Notes: generated from the sequence alone by a model not told the origin. A DNA stretch of 64,000 nt from JAMHWF01 sp048500255 (GCA_048500255.1 JASNYH010000001.1:992001-1056000); one strand, 5' to 3'. Counted from the first letter of the stretch, positions 23,678 to 32,613 are shown. A program made the numbers and translations.

Positions 23678-25255
23678 TCAGGAGCGATTGCCTGCCGCTG
23701 CCGCCGCCAGCCAACGCTCGCGCAGCTCGCGCTTGAGCACCTTGCCGATCGCGCTGCGCGGCAGCTCGTCGACGCAGCGCAGGTCGGCGACGCGCTGCGT
23801 CCGGCCGACGCGCGCATCGAGCCACTCGCGCAGCGCGGCGGCCGGCGTCGCGTCGCCCGCGCGGCGCACGACGAACGCCACCGGCGTCTCGCCCCACTCG
23901 GCGCTCGGCACGCCGACCACCGCCGCCTCGGCCACCGCCGGATGCTCGCGCAGCGCGGCCTCGAGGTCGCTCGGATAGATGTTGAAGCCGCCCGAGATGA
24001 CGACGTCCTTCTTGCGATCGATCAGCGTGAGGAAGCCGTCGGCGTCGTAGCGGCCGATGTCGCCGGTGCGGATGAAGCGCGCGCCGTCGGGGGCGTACCA
24101 CTCGGCCTCGCGCGTCTGCTCGGGCCGGCCGTGGTAGCCCGTCATCATCGCGGGCGAGCGGCCGACGACTTCGCCGGCCGCGCCGGGCGTCGCGACTTCG
24201 CGGCCGGCGTCGTCGATCAGGCGGATGTCGTGGCCCTCGGCGGGCCGGCCGACGGTGTGCAGCTTGTCGGGGTGCTCGTGCGCCTCCAGGATGCAGCTGC
24301 CGCCGCCTTCCGTCATGCCGTAGAACTCGACCAGCCCGCCCGGCCAGCGCGCGAGCACGTCGGCCTTGAGCGCCGCGGAGAACGGCGCGCTGGTGCAGAA
24401 CTTGCACCGAAAGGCGCTCAGGTCGCAGGCCCCGAAGTCGGGCCGTGCCATCAGGCGCTGGTACTGCACCGGCACGAGCATCGTGTGCGTCGCACGGTGG
24501 CGCGCGGCGAGCGCGAGGTAGTCGCCGGCGTCGAACTTCGCCATCAGCACGACGCAACCGCCGAACGCGATCGCCGGGAAGAACACGACGAGCGTCGTGT
24601 TCGAGTACAGCGGCGTCGCCAGCAGCGTGACGGCATCGGGGCCGTAGCCGTATCGCGCCGAACGCACGATGTGGTTCCAGCGCATGCCGTGCGGCTGCAC
24701 GATGCCCTTGGGCGTGCCCGTCGTGCCCGACGAATAGATGATGTTGAACGGCGCGTCGCGCGCGATCGCCACCGGCTGAGGCACCGCGCCGGCAGGCGCC
24801 AGCCAGTCGTCGAGAGCACGCCCCGGCGACGCGGCGTCGAGCGCGACGCAGCGCGCGTGCGCGTCGGCCGGCACCAGCGCCGCAGCCGCCGCGTCGGCGA
24901 AGACGAGCCGCGCGCCGGCGTCGGCCAGCATCGCCGCGAAGTCGCGCGGCGCGACCGACGGCGCCAGCGGCGCGACGACGACACCGGCGCGCAGCGCGCC
25001 GAGGCACAGCGCCGCCTGCAGCGGCGTCGGCGCGCCGGCCAGCGCGACCGCCGTGCCGGGCGCGACGCCGTCGCGCTGCAGCGCGGCGGCGATGCGGTCC
25101 ATCAGCGCGTCGAGCGCGCCCCAGGAGAGCACCGATGCGCCCTGCACCAGCGCCGGCGCGGCGGGCCGTGCGCGCGCGTGTTCGCGCACCAGCTCGCCGA
25201 TCGGCCGGAAGTCGTCGCTCGTCAGCGGCACCGCCACGGGCGCGGACTGCGTCAC
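23678..25255 (-). CDS. AMP-dependent synthetase/acyl-CoA ligase
   Basis: A 525-aa ANL-superfamily ligase that activates a carboxylate as acyl-AMP and then acyl-CoA. Motifs: IIYSSGTTGTPKGI (P-loop), EFYGMTEGG, TGDIGRYDADGFL, DRKKDVVISGGFNIYP and the C-terminal catalytic lysine in RSAIGKVLKREL. The start is the GTG at 25253-25255, which overlaps the stop of the upstream Bug gene (GTGA). Coupling to a receptor suggests that the imported acid is CoA-activated directly. Substrate unknown; an aromatic, phenylpropenoic or branched acid is possible. Confidence 0.88.
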   Translation of the reverse strand: MTQSAPVAVPLTSDDFRPIGELVREHARARPAAPALVQGASVLSWGALDALMDRIAAALQRDGVAPGTAVALAGAPTPLQAALCLGALRAGVVVAPLAPSVAPRDFAAMLADAGARLVFADAAAAALVPADAHARCVALDAASPGRALDDWLAPAGAVPQPVAIARDAPFNIIYSSGTTGTPKGIVQPHGMRWNHIVRSARYGYGPDAVTLLATPLYSNTTLVVFFPAIAFGGCVVLMAKFDAGDYLALAARHRATHTMLVPVQYQRLMARPDFGACDLSAFRCKFCTSAPFSAALKADVLARWPGGLVEFYGMTEGGGSCILEAHEHPDKLHTVGRPAEGHDIRLIDDAGREVATPGAAGEVVGRSPAMMTGYHGRPEQTREAEWYAPDGARFIRTGDIGRYDADGFLTLIDRKKDVVISGGFNIYPSDLEAALREHPAVAEAAVVGVPSAEWGETPVAFVVRRAGDATPAAALREWLDARVGRTQRVADLRCVDELPRSAIGKVLKRELRERWLAAAAAGNRS

Positions 25256-26244
25256 TTCGCGAGCAGCCCGAGCCGCTCGATCGTCGCGCGCTCCTTCACG
25301 AAGGTCTCGGCGGCCCACTTGCGATACTCCTCCGAGCTGCGGTACCACGGCTCCTGGTTGAGCTGCGCGAGCAGCTCCAGGTGCTTCGGGTCGTCGATCG
25401 CCTTGCGGAAGGCGTCGTGCAGCTTCCTGACGACGGCCGGGTCCATGCCCTTGGGGCCGACCAGGCCGTAGGGCGACGTCGACACGACGCCGTAGCCCAG
25501 GTCCTTGGCCGTCGGCACGTCGGGCCAGCGCTTCGTGCGCTGCTCACCGAAGGTGGCGAGCAGGCGCATCTGGCCGGCGTCGACGAACTTGTCCCAGCCG
25601 GTGGCGTCGCTGGCGGCCATCACGTGGCCGCCGATCAGCGCCTGCATCTGGTCGGCGTTGCCCTTGTACGGGATGTGGTTGAGCTGCACCTTGGCCGCCT
25701 GCGCGATCTCCTCGATCAGCAGGTGCGGGCTGGTGCCCACGCCCGTCGAGCCGAAGTCGATCTTGCCGGGCGCCTTGCGCGCCGCCTCGATGTAGTCGTT
25801 GAACGTCTTGTACGGCGAATCGGCGCGCACGACGAAGCCGAAGGTGTAGCCCGACACGCCGACGATGAACGTGAAGTCGTCGATCGGGTGCCAGTTCGTC
25901 TTCTGCATGTGCGGATAGCGCAGCATGCCCAGCGGGTACTGCGCGATCGTGTAGCCGTCGGGCCTGGCGTTGAGCGCCATCGTGCTCGGCGCCAGCGTGC
26001 CGCCGGCGCCGGGCTTGTTCTCGACCAGGATGCTCTGGCCGAGGTGCTTGCTCGCGATCTCGGCCAGCGTGCGCAGGTGGCGGTCGGTCGAGCCGCCGGC
26101 GGGCCACGGCACGAGCAGCGTGACGGGCTTTTCGGGGAAGGCGCTCGTCTGCGCCTGGGCAGCGGCGCCGAGCGGCGCCAGCAACGCGGCAGTGGCGGCC
26201 GCGCAGGCGACGACGGCGGCGCGGCGGGTAAGGCAGCGGATCAT
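25252..26244 (-). CDS. Tripartite tricarboxylate transporter substrate-binding protein (Bug family)
   Basis: A 330-aa periplasmic receptor. AAGGAGACA precedes the ATG at 26242-26244. A signal peptide with twin arginines (CLTRRAAVVACAAATAALLA) ends near AAAQAQ. The family core FPEKPVTLLVPWPAGGSTD, VENKPGAGGTLA and HIPYKGNADQM is present. It is translationally coupled to the CoA-ligase gene downstream. This is the third orphan Bug receptor of the window. Confidence 0.92.
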   Translation of the reverse strand: MIRCLTRRAAVVACAAATAALLAPLGAAAQAQTSAFPEKPVTLLVPWPAGGSTDRHLRTLAEIASKHLGQSILVENKPGAGGTLAPSTMALNARPDGYTIAQYPLGMLRYPHMQKTNWHPIDDFTFIVGVSGYTFGFVVRADSPYKTFNDYIEAARKAPGKIDFGSTGVGTSPHLLIEEIAQAAKVQLNHIPYKGNADQMQALIGGHVMAASDATGWDKFVDAGQMRLLATFGEQRTKRWPDVPTAKDLGYGVVSTSPYGLVGPKGMDPAVVRKLHDAFRKAIDDPKHLELLAQLNQEPWYRSSEEYRKWAAETFVKERATIERLGLLAK

Positions 26245-26347
26245 GGCGTTTGTCTCCTTCGTCGTTGACGCACAGCCTCGGGCGGGCCGGCTGACCGCAT
26301 GATGCACAAGATGCGGCCACCCCGGCAGTCGCGCGGGTGACGCCGCC

Positions 26348-27241
26348 TCAGCTCGCCACGCGGGCACGGAAGGCGCGCGGCGACACGCCGAGCACGCGCG
26401 TGAAGACGCGGCTGAAGTACGCCGGGTCGGCGAAGCCGAGCGTGTAGGCGATCGTCGTCACGCTCATGTTGGTGTAGGCGAGGTGGCGGCGCGCCTCGCG
26501 CATCAGGCGCGCGTCGATCAGGTGCGACGCCGGCTGGCCGGTGGCGGCGCGCACGGCGCGGCTCAGGTGCGTGGGCGTCACGGCGAGCGCGCGCGCATAG
26601 TCGGCGACGCGCCAGTGGTCGACGTAGTGCGCCTCCACCAGCGCCTCGAAGCGGCGCAGCAGATCGGAGCCGGCGGCCGGCTCGCCGGGCGGGTCGGCGT
26701 CGGCGGCGGCGCGCGCCGTCCGGCCGAGCAGGCTGGCGGCCAGCCCGCGCAGCACCAGCGCGCGCGCCGGCGCATGGCCCGTGAACTCGCGCCAGATCTG
26801 GCGCAGCGTCGCGACGATCGCCTCGTCGGCCTGCAGCACGCGCGAGCGCGACAGCGCGCGCTGCACGTCGGCGGCCTGCGCCAGCAGCTCGTTGCGCATC
26901 TCCTCGGCCAGCGTGGCGACGAAGCCCTGCGTGCCGGGCCGGAACGAGAAGCCGTGCACGTCGCCCGGCGGCACGTTGACGAGCGACAGCGGCCCGAGCG
27001 CGACGCCGCCCTCCTCGAGCCGCGCCTGGCCGCCGCCCGTCTCGACGAGCAGCACCTGGTGCAGCCGCGCGTGGCGGTGCGGCTCGAACTCCCAGTCGTG
27101 CAGCACGGAGCGCTCGGCGATCGTCTCGCAGTGCATCACGTCGGGCAGCCCCGACGACTCGCCGAACAGGCTGTACGAGGCGACGCGGCGGCGCGGTTCG
27201 GGCATGTCCGAATCGTACAAGTTCGGATCGAATCCAGCCAT
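26348..27241 (-). CDS. pobR: AraC-family regulator, PobR-like
   Basis: A 297-aa protein with an N-terminal cupin-like sensing domain (HDWEFEPHRHARLHQVL, about 48-65) and a C-terminal double HTH of the AraC family (ATPTHLSRAVRAATG and the last helix FADPAYFSRVF). It is divergent from pobA, so it probably activates 4-hydroxybenzoate hydroxylase on binding 4-hydroxybenzoate. The longest start (27241) has GGAGGA too close to the ATG, so the in-frame ATG at 27203-27205 is an equally good start. Neither has an ideal ribosome site. Confidence 0.88.
   Translation of the reverse strand: MAGFDPNLYDSDMPEPRRRVASYSLFGESSGLPDVMHCETIAERSVLHDWEFEPHRHARLHQVLLVETGGGQARLEEGGVALGPLSLVNVPPGDVHGFSFRPGTQGFVATLAEEMRNELLAQAADVQRALSRSRVLQADEAIVATLRQIWREFTGHAPARALVLRGLAASLLGRTARAAADADPPGEPAAGSDLLRRFEALVEAHYVDHWRVADYARALAVTPTHLSRAVRAATGQPASHLIDARLMREARRHLAYTNMSVTTIAYTLGFADPAYFSRVFTRVLGVSPRAFRARVAS
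27207..27227. promoter_or_regulatory. Inverted repeat TCCGAA-N9-TTCGGA near the pobR start
   Basis: A perfect 6-bp inverted repeat with a 9-bp spacer lies one base before the internal pobR ATG at 27205 and about 80 bp before pobA. If pobR starts at 27205 this is its promoter-proximal operator; if it starts at 27241 the repeat is coding. Possible autoregulatory site. Confidence 0.35.
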
Positions 27242-27305
27242 TCCTCCGCCTGCAGAGCGGGACTACGCTGCGTCCATCGCGTCCAGCCCCTCGAGGAGAC
27301 CACTC

Positions 27306-28478
27306 ATGCAAACCCGCGTCTGCATCGTCGGCGGCGGCCCGTCGGGGCTGCTGCTGTCCCAGTTGCTGCACCTGAAGGGCATCGACAACGTCGTGCTCGA
27401 GAAGCACAGCCGCGACTACGTGCTCGCGCGCATCCGCGCCGGCGTGCTCGAGCACGGCTTCGCCGAGCTGATGCGCGAGGCGCAGTGCGGCGAGCGCATG
27501 GACCGCGAGGGCGAGATCCACGAAGGCTTCTACATCGCCAACGAAGGCAAGCTGAACCGCGTCGACCTGCACAAGTACAGCGGCGGCTCCTCCGTCGTCG
27601 TCTACGGCCAGACCGAGCTGACGCGCGACCTCTACGATGCGCGCGACCGCCTGAAGGGCACCGTGATCCACAACGCCGAGGACGTGGCGCTGCACGACCT
27701 GACGAGCGCCAGGCCCTGGGTCACCTACCGCGCCGGCGACGAGATCGTGCGCGTGGACTGCGACTTCGTGATCGGCGCCGACGGCTTCCACGGCGTGAGC
27801 CGCAAGTCGATCCCGAAGACGGTGCTGCGCGAGTACGAGAAGGTCTATCCGTTCGGCTGGCTCGGCGTGCTGTCGCGCACCAAGCCGGTCTCGCCCGAGC
27901 TGATCTACGCGCGCCACGAGCGCGGCTTCGCGCTGTGCTCGCTGCGCTCGCAGGTGCTCTCGCGCTACTACATCCAGGTGCCGCTGTCCGACCGCGTCGA
28001 GGACTGGTCCGACGACGCGTTCTGGGCCGAGCTCCAGCGCCGCCTGCCCGCCGACGTGGCGGCGCGCATGATCACCGGCCCCTCGATCGAGAAGTCGATC
28101 GCGCCGCTGCGCTCCTTCGTCGCCGAACCGATGCGCCACGGCAACCTGTTCCTCGCCGGCGACGCGGCGCACATCGTGCCGCCGACCGGTGCGCGCGGCT
28201 TGAACAGCGCGGCCTCCGACATCTACTACCTCTACCACGCGATGCTCGCGCACTACGAGCGTGGCGACAGCTCGGGGCTCGACGGCTACTCGGCCAAGGC
28301 GCTGGCGCGCGTGTGGAAGGCGCAGCGCTTCTCGTGGTGGATGACGACGCTGCTGCACACCTTCCCCGACAGCATCGACTACGACAAGAAGCTGCAGCAG
28401 ACCGACCTCGAATACCTGTTCTCGTCGCAGGCTGCGCAAAGCTCGCTGGCCGAGAACTACGTCGGCCTGCCGTTCTAG
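27306..28478 (+). CDS. pobA: 4-hydroxybenzoate 3-monooxygenase
   Basis: A 390-aa class A flavin monooxygenase, which converts 4-hydroxybenzoate to protocatechuate with NADPH and oxygen. The FAD motif VCIVGGGPSGLLLSQL, the DG motif CDFVIGADGFHG and the GD motif LFLAGDAAHIVPPTGARGLN are intact. RIRAGVLEHG and the substrate-contacting ALCSLRSQVLSRYYIQ segment match PobA. GAGGAGA precedes the ATG. Product protocatechuate could enter a ring-cleavage route, possibly the LigAB-type dioxygenase at 13 kb, although that is closer to gallate dioxygenases. Confidence 0.95.
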   Translation: MQTRVCIVGGGPSGLLLSQLLHLKGIDNVVLEKHSRDYVLARIRAGVLEHGFAELMREAQCGERMDREGEIHEGFYIANEGKLNRVDLHKYSGGSSVVVYGQTELTRDLYDARDRLKGTVIHNAEDVALHDLTSARPWVTYRAGDEIVRVDCDFVIGADGFHGVSRKSIPKTVLREYEKVYPFGWLGVLSRTKPVSPELIYARHERGFALCSLRSQVLSRYYIQVPLSDRVEDWSDDAFWAELQRRLPADVAARMITGPSIEKSIAPLRSFVAEPMRHGNLFLAGDAAHIVPPTGARGLNSAASDIYYLYHAMLAHYERGDSSGLDGYSAKALARVWKAQRFSWWMTTLLHTFPDSIDYDKKLQQTDLEYLFSSQAAQSSLAENYVGLPF

Positions 28479-28558
28479 CGCGCCCGGGGGCCGGGCCGGC
28501 GCCGCGCCGGCACGCGAGTTGCCGCGAGCGGGGCATCCATCGTCACGGAGGATGCCTC

Positions 28559-29053
28559 ATGAGAACCCCTGCGACCATCGCCAAGCACCCGATCCACCCG
28601 ATGCTCGTCGGCGTGCCGATCGGCCTGTGGATCATGTCGCTGGTCTGCGACCTGGTCGCCGCCGGTGGCGGCGGCAACCCCGCCTGGGCCGTCGTGGCGC
28701 TCTACACGATGGTCGGCGGCGTCGTCGGCGCGCTGGTGGCCGCGGTGCCCGGCTTCGTCGACATGCTGGCGCTGCGCGGCGGGCTGCGGCGCATCGCGCT
28801 GACGCACATGGCGATCAACCTGACGGTCGTCGCGCTGTACGTCGTCAACGCGTGGCTGCGCACGGCGGGCGGCGGGGCCGAGGCGCCGCCGGCCACGACG
28901 CCGACGACGCTGGCGCTGTCGGTGCTGGCCATCGGCATGCTGGCCGTCTCGGGCTGGCTCGGCGGCAAGATGGTCCACGTGCACGGCGTCGCCGTCGAGG
29001 CGCCGCCCGAGCCGGCGCCGGCCGTCGCGCGCGAGCACCGGCTGCACACCTGA
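28559..29053 (+). CDS. DUF2231 membrane protein
   Basis: A 164-aa inner-membrane protein with four hydrophobic segments. The N-terminal KHPIHPMLVGVPIGLWIM is the DUF2231 hallmark. A GGAGG site precedes the ATG. Members may bind heme, but no function is established. It stands alone between pobA and an MFS gene. Confidence 0.82.
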   Translation: MRTPATIAKHPIHPMLVGVPIGLWIMSLVCDLVAAGGGGNPAWAVVALYTMVGGVVGALVAAVPGFVDMLALRGGLRRIALTHMAINLTVVALYVVNAWLRTAGGGAEAPPATTPTTLALSVLAIGMLAVSGWLGGKMVHVHGVAVEAPPEPAPAVAREHRLHT

Positions 29054-29148
29054 TGCGCCGCGTGTCGCCCGCAGCGATGACACGGCCCACGACTCCCGTG
29101 TGATACGGTCGGCCGCGCACCCGCATGCCGCGGATGCCGTGCCGACCG

Positions 29149-30438
29149 ATGAACAACAACGACGCCAGCGACGCCACCGACCGATCCGCGGCCGGCCGGC
29201 AGCGGCCCTCCGACGCGCTGCTGATCCTCAACCTCGTCGCCCAGATGGCCTACGGCCTGCTGGCGATGACGATCACGCTGCCGTCGATGCCCGAATGGGG
29301 CCCGCTGTTCGGCGCCGACGCGGCGAGCGTGCAGCTCACCTTCGGCGGCTACGTCGTCGCCTACGGCGGCCTGCAGCTGATCCACGGCCCGCTGTCCGAC
29401 CGGCACGGGCGGCGGCAGGTGCTCGTGGCCGGGCTGGCGCTCGGCGGCGCGGCCTCGCTGGCGGCCGTGTTCGCCGACACGCTGGCCGAGCTGGTCGCCG
29501 CGCGCATCGTGCAGGGCGCCGGCTGCGCGGCGTGCATGGTCGTGGGCCGCGCGTCGGTGCAGGACTTCTTCGACGGCGCCGAGCGCACGCGCGTGATGGC
29601 CTACGTCGGCATGGCGATGGGCGTGGTGCCGCCGCTGGCCACCGTGATCGGCGGGCAGCTGCACGTGCGGCTCGGCTGGCAGGCCAACTTCGTGCTGCTG
29701 GCCGGGCTGGCGCTGCTGCTCATGGCGATGGCGTGGCGCCTGCCGGCGCGGCCGGCCGCGGCGCGGCGTGCGTCCGACGCGCACGACGGTGCCGGCGCGC
29801 ACTGGCTGCGCACGATGGGCGGCGCCTACGGCCGGCTGCTGCGCGAGCCGGCCTTCGTGCTGCCCACGGTGATCATCTCGACGGCGGCAGCGGCGTTCTA
29901 TGCCTTTCTCGGCGCCGCGCCGCTGGTGCTGCACAGCTACGGCGTCGGCCCGGACGGCGTGGGCTGGTACATGATGATTTCGCCGCTGTCGTACATCGTC
30001 GGCAACTTCCTGGCGAGCCGGCTCGTGCACCGCATCGGCGACCAGCGCCTGATGGCGATCGGCGAGGCGCTGAGCCTGGCCAGCATCGCCATCGTGATCG
30101 CGCTGGCCGGCTGGCTGCCCACGCCGCTGGCCTTCGCGTTGCCGCTGGTGCTGCTGGGCATCGGCCACGGCTTCCTGATCCCGCCCGCGCTCGCCGCCAG
30201 CGTCGGCGTGATGCCGGCCCTCGCCGGCTCGGCCGCCGCGCTGGGCGGCCTGGTGCAGCAGTTCACCGGCGCGCTCGGCAGCTACGCGGTGGGCTGGGTG
30301 TCGCACGACGGGCCGCTGCAGACCGCCCTCGTGATGATGGCCTTCATGCTGCTGGCGGGCGCGGCACTGTGGGGGCTGCGGCGGCGGGCTCGCATCGCGC
30401 TGCCCGCGGCGGCCGAGCAGATCGGCGACGCGCGCTGA
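29149..30438 (+). CDS. MFS transporter, Bcr/CflA drug-efflux type
   Basis: A protein of about 429 aa with 12 hydrophobic segments and the DHA1 motif GPLSDRHGRRQVLVAG between helices 2 and 3. The motif C helix (YVGMAMGVVPPLATVIGG) indicates an antiporter. An upstream in-frame ATG at 29125 is an alternative start. Probably a proton-driven exporter of a small toxic compound; possibly unrelated to its neighbours. Confidence 0.85.
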   Translation: MNNNDASDATDRSAAGRQRPSDALLILNLVAQMAYGLLAMTITLPSMPEWGPLFGADAASVQLTFGGYVVAYGGLQLIHGPLSDRHGRRQVLVAGLALGGAASLAAVFADTLAELVAARIVQGAGCAACMVVGRASVQDFFDGAERTRVMAYVGMAMGVVPPLATVIGGQLHVRLGWQANFVLLAGLALLLMAMAWRLPARPAAARRASDAHDGAGAHWLRTMGGAYGRLLREPAFVLPTVIISTAAAAFYAFLGAAPLVLHSYGVGPDGVGWYMMISPLSYIVGNFLASRLVHRIGDQRLMAIGEALSLASIAIVIALAGWLPTPLAFALPLVLLGIGHGFLIPPALAASVGVMPALAGSAAALGGLVQQFTGALGSYAVGWVSHDGPLQTALVMMAFMLLAGAALWGLRRRARIALPAAAEQIGDAR

Positions 30439-30875
30439 ACGGCACCGCGGGCGCCGGCGCCGCGGCGACGCGCCGGCCGGATCGAAACGAAGCCGCGGCG
30501 ACGCCGACGCGACGGCGTGCATCTGGATCGATCTCCCATCGCCTTCGTGTGAAGTCGTTACCGGCAGCGCCGGTGCACCCCCAGGGCGGCGGCATCCGCC
30601 GGTTCGAAAGGTTACGCAAGCGGCAGATCGCTTACCCGGCCTGGGCGCGTATCCCGCAGCATCCGCTCGAAACGCAATAGCTCCCGCCAGCGATGCAGCA
30701 CGGCGGCCCGCCCGGGCCCGCTGCCTCGCGAATCGCGGCACGAGACCGAGCGGTCTCCCGCGCGCGTGGAGCCGGCACCAACAACAACCGCCGTTCTTTT
30801 CGCTCCCCTTTGCGGCCGGGCGCGCCCATGCGCGCCGGATCCGTGCCCTTGCAACCTCGACAAGGCATCGACTCG
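30439..30875. other. 437-bp intergenic stretch with no gene
   Basis: No convincing coding frame is seen. The segment contains short complementary stretches (GGCGG CAT CCGCC near 30590) and a TTCGAAAGGTTACGCAAG sequence faintly reminiscent of riboswitch cores, but no complete known riboswitch fold could be drawn. It probably holds the promoter and a structured leader of the lipoprotein gene. Confidence 0.4.
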
Positions 30876-32177
30876 ATGAATCGCACCTTCAATCTCGAAC
30901 AGGGAATCACGCTCCTGCTGGCGGGCGCGCTGCTCAGCGCCTGCGGCGGATCGGGCCAGACCGAGACCCCGAACGCCGCGGCCGGCGCATCGACCGCCAC
31001 CACCGCGACCACCGCCACGACCTCGACGAGCCAGACCCCGACCATCGCCGCCCCGGAAGTGCCGCTCGCGCAGCCGAAGCTGGCGTGGAGCAACGGCGTG
31101 GCGCCGAGCTCCACCGTCATCTACGAAGGCCCGCCGATCCAGGTCTCGCCGCAGCTCGTGGGCATCCACTGGACGCAGTTCACGAGCTCGTACGGCGGCC
31201 CGCAGCACGGGCCCAGGCTGGACCAGCATTTCCGCGTCAACGCGTTCCGCGTGTTCGGCACCTACAACCTCTACTGGAACAAGACGGAAACCTCGCCCGG
31301 CGTGTTCGACTTCACCGAGTGGGCCAAGGCGCGCAAGTACTGGGCCGACAACGGCATCCGGTTCGTGACGCTCAACCTGCACGGCGTGCCGAGCTTCTAT
31401 CGCACGCGCAGCGAGACCGAAGTCGGCCAGTGGTCGATGCAGCTGCCGAATTCGAAGGAGGCCGTCTGGGGCTGGCTGTCGGCGGTGACGACCTACGCGC
31501 CCGAGATCAAGCAGATCGAGGTCGCCAACGAGGTCTGGACGGCCGACAACCACGCCGGCTCCAACCCCTCGCGCGACTACTGGGGCGACACCAACGCCAA
31601 CCTGCGCACGCTGATGGACTGGGTGCTCGACTGGCGCAAGGCGCATCGCCCCGATATCCGCATCCAGGCGCCCAGCGTCCCGGGCTACGCCGCGCACGTC
31701 AACGGGTTGTTCAACGACCTGCTCGACACCTACCCGCGCACCTGCGAGTTCGACTCGTTCAGCGCGCACGGCTACGGCTCGGCCGCCGCGACCCTGCACA
31801 CCACGACGAGCACGGCGCTGCCGACGATGCAGCAGAAGGTGGCCGCGAAGTGCGGCGCCGACAAGAAGGTGCGCGACGGCGAGCACGGCTTCTGGGCCGG
31901 CGGCGGCGTCGACGCGACCACCGTCTACAACACCATCGTGCGCGGCGCGCTGATGGGCCTGGACGGCATCGACTTCTTCGAGGTCGGCTCGGTCGGCAAC
32001 GACGAGACCAACCTCGGCCTCGCCGCGGGCTCCTGGCCGAACGTGCCCGTGCTGGGGGCGTTCGAAGACGGCTCGCTGCTCGCCGGCAAGTGGATCACCA
32101 GGGTGACGACGGGCCAGGGAGGGCGTTGGAGCGTCGAGGGCTACACGCAGGGCGCGGCCGGCAGCGGCGCGCAGTAG
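30876..32177 (+). CDS. Secreted lipoprotein with glycoside-hydrolase-like TIM barrel
   Basis: A 433-aa protein. A lipoprotein signal peptide ends in LLSAC with lipid-attached Cys23, followed by a Thr/Ala-rich linker (about 28-60). The rest resembles clan GH-A barrels: IEVANEVW places a general acid/base Glu at 219 after Asn, and DGEHGFW offers Glu336 as the possible nucleophile. It would act outside the cytoplasm on a glycan. It lies ahead of the polysaccharide island and may trim or degrade that polymer. Family assignment (GH5/GH39-like) is by motif only. Confidence 0.72.
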   Translation: MNRTFNLEQGITLLLAGALLSACGGSGQTETPNAAAGASTATTATTATTSTSQTPTIAAPEVPLAQPKLAWSNGVAPSSTVIYEGPPIQVSPQLVGIHWTQFTSSYGGPQHGPRLDQHFRVNAFRVFGTYNLYWNKTETSPGVFDFTEWAKARKYWADNGIRFVTLNLHGVPSFYRTRSETEVGQWSMQLPNSKEAVWGWLSAVTTYAPEIKQIEVANEVWTADNHAGSNPSRDYWGDTNANLRTLMDWVLDWRKAHRPDIRIQAPSVPGYAAHVNGLFNDLLDTYPRTCEFDSFSAHGYGSAAATLHTTTSTALPTMQQKVAAKCGADKKVRDGEHGFWAGGGVDATTVYNTIVRGALMGLDGIDFFEVGSVGNDETNLGLAAGSWPNVPVLGAFEDGSLLAGKWITRVTTGQGGRWSVEGYTQGAAGSGAQ

Positions 32178-32195
32178 CGGGCCCCGACCTCGGCC

Positions 32196-32228
32196 CGACG
32201 ATCGCGGCGACCGGTGCCGCGATCGTCG
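32196..32228 (+). terminator. Strong 13-bp hairpin after the lipoprotein gene
   Basis: A perfect 13-bp stem CGACGATCGCGGC / GCCGCGATCGTCG with a 7-nt loop starts 18 bp after the stop codon. It lacks a U-tract. Position and stability fit a terminator or 3'-end protector. Confidence 0.5.
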
Positions 32229-32307
32229 CGTGCAACGCGCAGCCGGGAGGCTGCCCACCGCACGGCCCTGTTGCCGCTCGCTCGGCACCGACGTTCCGCC
32301 ATGCGCG

Positions 32308-32358
32308 GCTAGCGCAAACCGCTTGCATTCAGCTAGCACTCGGAGCTAGCATCCACGC
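32308..32358 (+). promoter_or_regulatory. hicAB promoter with three GCTAGC palindromes
   Basis: GCTAGC occurs at 32308-32313, 32332-32337 and 32345-32350. TTGCAT (32323-32328) and TAGCAT (32347-32352) form a -35/-10 pair with 18-bp spacing. The predicted transcription start falls on or next to the GTG of hicA at 32359, so the hicA message may be leaderless. The palindromes overlapping the promoter are candidate HicB operator sites. Confidence 0.5.
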
Positions 32359-32613
32359 GTGAACGCGAAGCATCGCAAGACCCTTGCGGCGATCTTCACG
32401 CGCCCGACAGCGCCGAACATCGTCTTCTCCGACATCGAGTCGCTTTTCCTCGCGCTGGGCGGCTCCGTCACCGAGCGCGAAGGGTCGCGGGTGAAGATCG
32501 TGCTTCGCGATGAGCAGTGGCACTGCCATCGCCCGCATCCGGGCAAGGAGGCCAAGCGCTACCAGGTCGAAGAGGCGCGCGAGTTGCTCGAGCGTGCAGG
32601 AGTGAAGCCATGA
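32359..32613 (+). CDS. hicA: HicA family toxin (mRNA interferase)
   Basis: An 84-aa protein with a GTG start. It fits the HicA double-stranded-RNA-binding-like fold of the subgroup with EGSRVKIVL, HRPHPGKE and ERAGVKP. The usual catalytic His of GSH is Arg here (GSR), as I believe is common in this subgroup. The last codons overlap the hicB start. Activity would be translation-dependent mRNA cleavage, neutralised by HicB. Confidence 0.85.
   Translation: MNAKHRKTLAAIFTRPTAPNIVFSDIESLFLALGGSVTEREGSRVKIVLRDEQWHCHRPHPGKEAKRYQVEEARELLERAGVKP

Noticed and set aside
30560..30640. Possible c-di-GMP (GEMM) riboswitch before the lipoprotein gene
   Set aside because: CAGGG, CGAAAGG and TACGCAAG occur in the right order, but the GAAA-capped stem does not pair and the second helix is not found; the core deviates at conserved positions.
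32359..32613. HicA judged inactive because the GSH motif reads GSR
   Set aside because: I believe this subgroup of HicA commonly has GSR with downstream HRPHP histidines, so the change alone is not evidence of decay.
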